Below, one piece after another: positions 58,264 to 64,000 of a stretch of 64,000 nucleotides of DNA. This DNA comes from Thermosphaera sp. (GTDB lineage: Archaea; Thermoproteota; Thermoprotei_A; Sulfolobales; Desulfurococcaceae): contig JAWBNK010000001.1 in the NCBI GenBank assembly GCA_038827615.1, positions 806,290 to 870,289 of the forward strand. The letters are read 5' to 3'. Each line of letters begins with the position of its first letter. The first letter of the stretch is position 1. Both the position numbers and the translations under genes were made by a program. The notes below the pieces were generated by a model. It did not search any database. It worked only from the letters and a program-made list of their open reading frames with translations, and was not told the DNA's origin.

Positions 58264-60099
58264 TTACTTTTCTTCTCCAGGCGCCATAGGCTTCTCGCTT
58301 ATCCTCTTCAACTGCATCTTGTACATTTCAATCAATTCATCGCTTGTCGTAGCATCTTCTGGTCCTTTATCATCTCTCCATCGGATGAATCTGGGGAACC
58401 TGATCGAGACTCCGGCATCGCTTTTTAACCTTCCATACGCGCAAGTGTGCACTGGAGAAAGGGTTAACTCTGCACCTATGATTTCTGCGACAAGGGCCGG
58501 TTCAACCCATACGTCTGGTTCGACTTTGGCCACTACCCTCAATGGTTTTCTATCCTTAATGTACGGTTTTATTAGCTCAGGTATTTTTTCTAAGTCTTCA
58601 TCCGTGAAGCCTGAGCCTACTTTACACACTGTTTCAAATGTATCGTTACTCGGATTGTATGATGCCATGAGCAGTGTGCCGAATTTCCCGCCTCTTCTAC
58701 CTCGTCCATAGAAAGCTCCGACTACCACAAGGTCAACGGTATCGACCATTTCACTTCTATAGTCTCGTTTAAACTTTATCCAGAGCCATCCCCTCGTTCC
58801 TGCCTGGTAGATTGATGCTTCATGCAGGGCTTTCACCATAACGCCCTCGGCCCCCTCGCTAATAGCCTGAAGGAAGAACTTTTCTAGCTCGGCTGGGTCC
58901 GAGGTTCTTATGTACTCTGCTATTCTGAACTCATCGGTCTGTTGAATTATTTCTTCCAGCTTTTTCCTCCTTTCAATTAATTTTTTCACAGTGTAGTCAA
59001 CGCCATCTTCAAATAACAGGTCGAATAAGAATACTTTTACCGGATTTTCCTTAACGGCTAGATGAATATCATATTTTCTCTTCCTATGCATTAGCTCCTG
59101 GAATGGTTTCAACTCGCCCGTCGCTGGATCGTAAGCGACTATTTCTCCCTCCATGATCACCTTTTCCGCCTTGACGTTGTTTAAGACCATTTCAACTACA
59201 TCTGGATATTGAAAAGTTATGTTCTCCAATCTGCGAGAGTATATTATTACCTTGTTTCCATCCTTGTGAATCTGAGCTCTCTCACCATCATACTTATATT
59301 CCACAAAAGCCTCGTTGCCTACTTTCTCCAAAATCTCCTTAGGATCACTCAGGCGTTCTGCAAGCATTGGACGAATCGGAACTCCAACGGAAGGGGTTAT
59401 ATTCTTAATGGCTTCTACACCACTAGTTGCCAATATCTTTGCAACCTCCCCTAGATCCGCCCGCAAGTTATACGCCCGCTCGATCAAAGGTCTAAATGAA
59501 GCCGATCCCGCGTAAACCACCGCTAGCGCGTCCATTATGGTCGCATCTCCAATCCCAAGCCTCAATTTCCCTTCGACAAATCGTACAATATACTTAGCTT
59601 CCTCGGGAGATGCCTCAGAAAGTAATCCAGCGAGAAGTCTAATCTTTAAATCCTTGCTTCCCTCACCCTGCGCCAACGCTATCCGGGTTAGAACGTCGTA
59701 AACCTTGTTCACAGTTAACTCTTCCTTCTTCTCGACGAAGGAGAACAGAGTTGTTGCCTTTCCTTTCTCAACCATTTTCAGTTTTAAGAATTCAACTGTT
59801 AATCCAGCGTCTCCTTTTGACTTCAAAACTTCTTCAACCATTTTCTCTGAAGAATGAGTGGCAGAGGATATAGCTTTAATCAACAATCTTTCAGCTATCC
59901 CTAGCTCGGGTAATCCTTTCCAATCAGGCCACAGTCTGGTTTGTATTATGTAAACGACTTTATCGATTACTTCGGGGGGTGTTTGCTTAATAAGATTAAC
60001 AAGTATCGCCGTTAGTTGAGTTCTAGCTGTCGTGGTCTCTAGTTTTTTGAAAAAATCTACGATAACCTTAAAATGAAGGTCGCGTTGAACCATGGACAT
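58264..60099 (-). CDS. lig: ATP-dependent DNA ligase
   Basis: Seals nicks in replication and repair. The adenylated lysine is K269 in VEYKYDGERAQIHK (motif I), followed by IMEGEIVAYDP (motif IV region), GAEGVMVK and WIKFKRDY (motif V). An alpha-helical DNA-binding domain fills residues 1-230 and an OB fold the C-terminus, with RFIRWRDDKGPEDATT at the end. 611 residues is the standard archaeal/eukaryal-type length. ATG at 60099, with another at 60093. It is divergent from a protease gene; a 6-bp hairpin (GGGGTT/AACCCC, about 60132-60151) lies in between. Confidence 0.96.
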   Translation of the reverse strand: MSMVQRDLHFKVIVDFFKKLETTTARTQLTAILVNLIKQTPPEVIDKVVYIIQTRLWPDWKGLPELGIAERLLIKAISSATHSSEKMVEEVLKSKGDAGLTVEFLKLKMVEKGKATTLFSFVEKKEELTVNKVYDVLTRIALAQGEGSKDLKIRLLAGLLSEASPEEAKYIVRFVEGKLRLGIGDATIMDALAVVYAGSASFRPLIERAYNLRADLGEVAKILATSGVEAIKNITPSVGVPIRPMLAERLSDPKEILEKVGNEAFVEYKYDGERAQIHKDGNKVIIYSRRLENITFQYPDVVEMVLNNVKAEKVIMEGEIVAYDPATGELKPFQELMHRKRKYDIHLAVKENPVKVFLFDLLFEDGVDYTVKKLIERRKKLEEIIQQTDEFRIAEYIRTSDPAELEKFFLQAISEGAEGVMVKALHEASIYQAGTRGWLWIKFKRDYRSEMVDTVDLVVVGAFYGRGRRGGKFGTLLMASYNPSNDTFETVCKVGSGFTDEDLEKIPELIKPYIKDRKPLRVVAKVEPDVWVEPALVAEIIGAELTLSPVHTCAYGRLKSDAGVSIRFPRFIRWRDDKGPEDATTSDELIEMYKMQLKRISEKPMAPGEEK

Positions 60100-60172
60100 G
60101 ATTATTACTCCATGAATTATTTATTTTGAAAGGGGTTAATTATTAAACCCCATATTTGATTATTATTAAAAG

Positions 60173-60228
60173 GTGATGATAACCCGGCAATTATGAGCTA
60201 ACGCAGTGATTGTTCAGTGTTACGCTGA
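60173..60228 (+). ncRNA. Candidate C/D-box guide RNA in the protease leader region
   Basis: C box GTGATGA (60173-60179) is a perfect match; C' is GTGATTG (60206-60212), followed by a 12-nt guide TTCAGTGTTACG (60213-60224) and D box CTGA (60225-60228). The D' box is weak (ATGA at 60193-60196, 13 nt after C). TTATTAAACC (about 60139-60148) would start a transcript near 60170. The D guide is complementary to CGTAACACTGAA. It lies just upstream of the protease ribosome binding site, so it may be part of that 5' region instead. Confidence 0.4.
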
Positions 60229-60247
60229 ATAGTAGGAGGTGTATTGT

Positions 60248-61984
60248 TTGAAAAATATCTCCCTAGTACTCCTTTTTATATTTGCAATAGGGTCTTCAGC
60301 AGGGTTCTTTGAAAGCGAGTCCACTATTAGGTCAACGCATAGGCTGAGTCTACTGGCAATTGATAATGATGGACGAGGGAAGACTATCGATGTCTTCATT
60401 ACAATCTATTCACCTGGAAGGGGGGCAATAACCGTGGTACCTTCAAACGCCTTTGCACAAGATACTATTATTTCCTTCAAGCTAGCACTGCTTTATTCTT
60501 CTCTTCTAACGGGGGAAGACTATAGGAAGTATGATTACACTATCTCAGTTCATGGGATCACACAAGTCGAGGGAACAAGTGCCAGCCTCCTCTTCTTGCT
60601 GTTCTCAATTTCGCTCTTTAAAAATGAATCAATCGATTCCCTTAAATCAGCTACTGGAATAATAGGCCCTGGAGGAGTTGTGGGTAGAGTAGGGGGGATT
60701 CCCCAGAAGACCGAGGCAGCGCGTCTTTCAGGGCTTAAATTAGTGATTGGCCCGTCAACTGCGGAGATTAACGATGAAATATATCGCCCCGTATTAACTG
60801 TTTTTCAAGCATACGAGATATATTCCAACAATGCTTTCCTACCAGACGTTAAGTATGGCGAGATGTTCTCGCCGGTCTTAAATGATTTCTTCAAGGAGAT
60901 ATGGAACTATTTCTATGGAAAAACTTCAGAGACTATATCATATTTGAATGACACCCAGTGGGATGATTCATTTCTTAATAATGCTTTAAGACTATTGAAT
61001 GATTCAACCAAATACGCTGAAATTAACCACTATTATACTGCTTCATCAATAGCTTTTCAAGCTTATTTCTACGCCTACTCAAGCTTGCTTAATTACTCTT
61101 ATTATAACTCACCAGTTGATTTCTCAAATCTAATATTAAAGCTAAAAGAAAATGTTTCACAAGCTAGAATAGAGTTCGAGAACACAACTAGCTTTTTGAC
61201 ATGCGTCAACCCCTTCATGATAGATGCCATCGCAAATGCCTATAAGAGGCTAGAAGAAGCTGAGGCTTCGCTCGTGCTTGCGGAGTCTTCAAGTGGTCTG
61301 ACAGAGAAGATAGGAAATTATTCGTATTCAATAGCAAGAGCTGAAACAAGCATCACCTGGCTAAGACTAGCCGCATTGTATGGAGGGAAGTATTGTCTCT
61401 CCAACTCCTCACTAGTAAGTGCTCTATGGTGGATGAGGGAACTTGTCTCAACTAGCATTTCATACTATAGCGTGATGTCATACTTGACTGGTATTTCCAT
61501 TCCAAGTCCTACGGGAAACCCACTACTGGATTTAATCTATTTATTCGGCCTATTAGAAGAACTCTCTAACCAATTATACGCGAACCCTCTTTTAATCAGG
61601 AACCAGATATTTCCCGTAGTAAATGACACAATCGTTGAAGATTTTATGATTGAATCGCTGAAGGCCGTCAGCGTTTACACTATGAATAAACTCGGTATGC
61701 CAATACCATCATTGATAACTATGATTGAATTCCTGAATGATGCATCGAACCTATCAAACAACATCGAATCAATAATAATTCAATTATTAACTAGTCATGG
61801 GAACGCTATTGCATACTTAGTTTTCACGATGCAACATACGCAGAAATCAACGCTCGAATACCTCTACGACCCTTCACTCGTACCTCAGCTCCTACTTCCT
61901 GTTCTGGTCTTTCTATCGCTAGCTGGATTCCTGCTGGTCATAAGCGGTTTGGAGCGGGTGAAGCTAATTCCTGCTAGTCCGTAA
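60248..61984 (+). CDS. Membrane-anchored S16 (Lon-type) serine protease, archaeal COG1750-like
   Basis: An extracytoplasmic protease with a Lon-type Ser-Lys dyad but no ATPase domain. A signal peptide (residues 1-20, ISLVLLFIFAIGSSAGFF) and a C-terminal membrane helix (LVPQLLLPVLVFLSLAGFLL) bracket the protein. The nucleophile is S111 in VEGTSAS and the lysine K154 in GGIPQKTEAARLSG, 43 residues apart, exactly as in Lon. The middle 300 residues are helical and rich in Tyr, Ser and Asn. The TTG at 60248 is set by GGAGGT; an in-frame stop lies at 60233. Substrates are unknown. Confidence 0.85.
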   Translation: MKNISLVLLFIFAIGSSAGFFESESTIRSTHRLSLLAIDNDGRGKTIDVFITIYSPGRGAITVVPSNAFAQDTIISFKLALLYSSLLTGEDYRKYDYTISVHGITQVEGTSASLLFLLFSISLFKNESIDSLKSATGIIGPGGVVGRVGGIPQKTEAARLSGLKLVIGPSTAEINDEIYRPVLTVFQAYEIYSNNAFLPDVKYGEMFSPVLNDFFKEIWNYFYGKTSETISYLNDTQWDDSFLNNALRLLNDSTKYAEINHYYTASSIAFQAYFYAYSSLLNYSYYNSPVDFSNLILKLKENVSQARIEFENTTSFLTCVNPFMIDAIANAYKRLEEAEASLVLAESSSGLTEKIGNYSYSIARAETSITWLRLAALYGGKYCLSNSSLVSALWWMRELVSTSISYYSVMSYLTGISIPSPTGNPLLDLIYLFGLLEELSNQLYANPLLIRNQIFPVVNDTIVEDFMIESLKAVSVYTMNKLGMPIPSLITMIEFLNDASNLSNNIESIIIQLLTSHGNAIAYLVFTMQHTQKSTLEYLYDPSLVPQLLLPVLVFLSLAGFLLVISGLERVKLIPASP

Positions 61985-62579
61985 AAAGATGCTGGATTTC
62001 TTCAACTTTTTCTCTTATTACTTTTCCAAAATCTTCTTCTAGGATTTTCCTCAATTTAGGATTATATAGGGTTGCAGCAGGGTGGAATGTGGGAATCAAT
62101 ACGACATCTAATCCAAATATATGGGTTTCAACGATTTTTCCGTGGTCTTTCATAACCCCATTCCATTTCAATCCAGCAAATCCCATCACCGTCTCCGCAG
62201 CAGTGTTTCCTAGTAGAATAACGACCTTAGGTTTCAAGAGTCTTATCTGCCGAATCAAGTAAGGAGCACACTTAAGGATTTCATCCTTCCTCGGCTTTCG
62301 GTTGCCAGGAGGTCTGCATTTGACTATATTGGTTATAAAGACATAACTCCTCCTCAAACCTGCCCTTTCGAGGAGTAAATCGAGAAGTTTTCCAGCCGCT
62401 CCTACGAAAGGCTTCCCAGCCAAATCCTCCTTCTCGCCAGGGGCTTCTCCAATCAAAAGTATTCGAGCATTGAGAGGCCCCTCCCCCGGGACCGGCCTAA
62501 CTCTTGTCTCGGAGAGTCTACATTTCATGCAGCTATTAATCTCATCGACGATTTTATCCCATTCTTCCGTGCCAACCAA
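61974..62579 (-). CDS. udg: Uracil-DNA glycosylase, family 4 (Fe-S)
   Basis: Removes uracil from DNA, important at high temperature where cytosine deaminates. Fe-S cysteines are in NSCMKCRLSETR (C17, C20) and later KCRPPGNRKP and ILKCAPYL. Active-site motifs are GEAPGEKEDLAGKPFVG and TFHPAATLYNP. 201 residues is typical. The TTG at 62579 is the only start that includes the first cysteine pair with room to spare. The 3' end overlaps the protease gene by 11 bp. Confidence 0.95.
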   Translation of the reverse strand: MVGTEEWDKIVDEINSCMKCRLSETRVRPVPGEGPLNARILLIGEAPGEKEDLAGKPFVGAAGKLLDLLLERAGLRRSYVFITNIVKCRPPGNRKPRKDEILKCAPYLIRQIRLLKPKVVILLGNTAAETVMGFAGLKWNGVMKDHGKIVETHIFGLDVVLIPTFHPAATLYNPKLRKILEEDFGKVIREKVEEIQHLFTD

Positions 62580-62644
62580 GACCCTCTATCCCTACAATTT
62601 TAATTAATCTCAAGAATGTTAATAATAGCTCGGGTTTCGTTTAA

Positions 62645-63430
62645 TTGGTAAAGTGGGATAAACACTACAAGCTGTGTAAAGGTTTTGACCGTGGTTCAAA
62701 GATATACGTTCGCTCAGAGTTCGAGGATCTTTGTCATAAGCTAACGCATATTCGAGTATCAGACGATAATCTATGCATAAAGGTTTATGCAAAACTTCCT
62801 TCCACAGCTAAGATCTATCTTTTAGTAAAATCGTTCTCCTCTTTTTCCCTTCCAAAATTTGGTAATCCAATAGCTATAGTCATTGACATGGATGTAGCTA
62901 ATTCTATCGAAAATCTTGTTTGTAAGGCCCTTGAGATTTCTCTAGATGAAAGAGATTGGAAGGTCGTAGTTAAGAACAATTTACCATTAGTCCTCGCCCT
63001 CCCCATTTTAGAGCCCAATAGAGTCGTTAGATTCCTTTTAGTTGGAGCAATGGGCAGTATTGTTAATTTAGCCGTTGCTCAATCGATCTTCAACGTGCTT
63101 ACGAGGATAGGATTAACGGAGTTTGTGAGAAATCCGCTGTCCTCAGCATCAGGATTCGAGTCCAGTGTTTTATTCAATTTTATTCTTCACGAAAAATGGA
63201 CCTTCAGGGATTCTGGGATAAGAAAAGATCTACGGAGCATCCTTTTGCGCTTGATAAAATACCATGGCGCTAGCATAACTAGTTTCTCGTCTCAATTGCT
63301 TCTCGCGACAATCCTCCCTATCACGATTGGATTAAGGTTTTGGGTTGCTCAATTAATCGGTATTGTAGTTGGATTCGCATTAAACTTTATATTGGGCTAC
63401 GTGTATACGTGGAGTGGAAGAAGCGTTTGA
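62645..63430 (+). CDS. GtrA-domain membrane protein with novel N-terminal domain
   Basis: The C-terminal 135 residues form a four-helix GtrA domain (VVRFLLVGAMGSIVNLAVAQ, then FNFILHEKWTFRDSG and IGIVVGFALNFILGYVYTW), usually involved in moving lipid-linked sugars across membranes. The first 125 residues are soluble and unrecognised (CIKVYAKLPSTAKIYLLVKS, LPKFGNPIAIVIDMDVA). GtrA proteins normally have no such domain, or follow a glycosyltransferase domain. TTG start at 62645. It is likely cotranscribed with the next gene. Confidence 0.75.
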   Translation: MVKWDKHYKLCKGFDRGSKIYVRSEFEDLCHKLTHIRVSDDNLCIKVYAKLPSTAKIYLLVKSFSSFSLPKFGNPIAIVIDMDVANSIENLVCKALEISLDERDWKVVVKNNLPLVLALPILEPNRVVRFLLVGAMGSIVNLAVAQSIFNVLTRIGLTEFVRNPLSSASGFESSVLFNFILHEKWTFRDSGIRKDLRSILLRLIKYHGASITSFSSQLLLATILPITIGLRFWVAQLIGIVVGFALNFILGYVYTWSGRSV

Positions 63431-63440
63431 GGGGACTTAC

Positions 63441-63677
63441 ATGGGTCTAAAGCACGGCAAATATATCTACGTTGACCGGTTGGATGGGACTTTCGTTAAG
63501 GTTAGAGTACTGAATATTAGGTTTCACAAGAAGACGGAGGAAAAAATAGATGTCACGAATCCTACTCGATACATTGTGACGGGAGTTGTTTCCGAGAGAC
63601 CTCCTCGAAAGGCTGTTGTGATCAGTATTGAGGCGTTGCCCGAGGAGGTAAAAAACGCTATAAGATCAATCGCCTAG
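63441..63677 (+). CDS. Small beta-rich hypothetical protein
   Basis: 78 residues, soluble, no family recognised (MGLKHGKYIYVDRLDGTFVK, later VTGVVSERPPRKAVVISIEA). The ATG at 63441 has GAGGGG six bases upstream; an in-frame GTG-type extension to 63414 lies inside the GtrA gene. It sits 10 bp after the GtrA stop and is probably in the same operon. Confidence 0.55.
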   Translation: MGLKHGKYIYVDRLDGTFVKVRVLNIRFHKKTEEKIDVTNPTRYIVTGVVSERPPRKAVVISIEALPEEVKNAIRSIA

Positions 63678-63730
63678 AAATAAGACTAGAGGCCTCAGCG
63701 ATCAATAAATAATTCTCCTATGCGACTTCT

Positions 63731-64000
63731 TCAACTCCTAAAGAGCTTCACATCAACCTTCTCCCCGATCAACTCGAGGACTCCGAAATTCCCCTTCATC
63801 AATGGACCAGGATGTATCACCACAGTCCTCCCGCGTCTCACAACTCCTTTGTGTTCGTGAACATGCCCCGTGATCCATGCGAGAGGACCACAACTCTCCA
63901 TGAAATTGAGAAATGATGCGGAGCCTATGTTTAAGCCCCTCACCTCGTCGAACATCCCCTTGATTGGAGTATGTGTAACCATTATCAATTTCTCGCAAAT
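63731..64000 (-). CDS. Metallophosphoesterase, C-terminal part (runs off window)
   Basis: The minus-strand frame is open to the right edge, so this is the 3' part of a longer gene. MVTHTPIKGMFDEV and WITGHVHEHKGVV give the last two histidine motifs of a calcineurin-like phosphoesterase, followed by VVIHPGPLMKGNFGVLEL, the usual ending of such proteins. The N-terminal D-x-H and GNHE motifs are outside the window. The exact subfamily cannot be told. Confidence 0.82.
   Translation of the reverse strand: MCEKLIMVTHTPIKGMFDEVRGLNIGSASFLNFMESCGPLAWITGHVHEHKGVVRRGRTVVIHPGPLMKGNFGVLELIGEKVDVKLFRS

Noticed and set aside
58178-58711. 177-codon plus-strand frame over the ligase 3' end
   Set aside because: It is a shadow of the ligase gene with no family features; only the intergenic hairpin part is of interest.
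1-64000. CRISPR arrays, insertion sequences, integrases or prophage
   Set aside because: Reading both strands showed no regularly spaced repeats, transposase or integrase motifs, or att-like duplication of the tRNA-Lys 3' end nearby.

Overview
The window reads as one stretch of a hyperthermophilic crenarchaeal chromosome, most likely from the Desulfurococcales (Desulfurococcus / Thermosphaera / Staphylothermus neighbourhood). The placement is inferred from gene content: archaeal TATA-binding protein, archaeal ATP-dependent DNA ligase, type-4 uracil-DNA glycosylase, Nre repair protein, a CC1-like chromatin protein, archaeal PheS, GPN-loop GTPase and DUF2070. It is supported by style: very tight packing, many TTG and GTG starts, GGTGA-type ribosome binding sites, TATA boxes 25-30 bp from starts, and 4-11 bp overlaps between convergent genes. 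I see no insertion sequence, integrase, CRISPR array or prophage. Two genes run off the edges (pheS on the left, a metallophosphoesterase on the right).

Layout. 1-6.7 kb: pheS behind a five-gene peptide-type ABC importer operon. 6.8-12 kb: a YgeW-like carbamoyltransferase, a PDCD5-like protein, a cytoplasmic sulfite-oxidase-fold molybdoenzyme, a CitG-family protein, ferritin and an M29 aminopeptidase. 12-15.8 kb: an ECF transporter with a QueT-type S component, two regulatory-looking small genes and 6-phospho-3-hexuloisomerase. 15.8-16 kb: a probable H/ACA guide RNA. 16-21 kb: radical SAM protein, ZPR1 zinc-finger protein, adenine deaminase and a divergent amidohydrolase, then a CC1-like chromatin protein. 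21-36 kb: cysteine desulfurase, AsnRS-like paralogue, HD hydrolase, intracellular PA14 protein, AEC and SSS transporters, TrpB2, two more radical SAM proteins, Nre, an MFS carrier and a cysteine synthase. 36-40 kb: a three-subunit molybdenum hydroxylase. 40-45 kb: a metal ABC transporter with its own NikR-like regulator and a methyltransferase. 45-51 kb: an Fe-S HhH glycosylase-like protein, IorAB and hypotheticals. 51-64 kb: tRNA-Lys(CTT), a core information-processing block (TBP, DUF2070, GPN GTPase, DNA ligase, UDG), HtpX, a membrane S16 protease and a GtrA-domain protein.

How it fits together. The peptide importer, M29 aminopeptidase, IorAB and amino-acid PLP enzymes describe a peptide-fermenting heterotroph. 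Adenine deaminase, the TrzN/SsnA-like amidohydrolase, the xanthine-dehydrogenase-like trimer and the YgeW-like carbamoyltransferase are homologues of parts of the bacterial anaerobic purine-breakdown set, here scattered over about 33 kb; a purine catabolic role is an inference. Two queuosine/archaeosine-type hints (QueT transporter and a glycosylase-like Fe-S protein) are noted separately.

The less expected signals are non-coding or at gene starts: one H/ACA-like and two C/D-like RNA candidates in intergenic gaps with well-placed TATA boxes, a 12-bp inverted repeat across the metal-transporter divergent promoter, a CoxM-type gene whose conserved N-terminus begins at an ATA codon behind a perfect ribosome binding site, and a coding-looking extension without a start codon ahead of the AsnRS paralogue.
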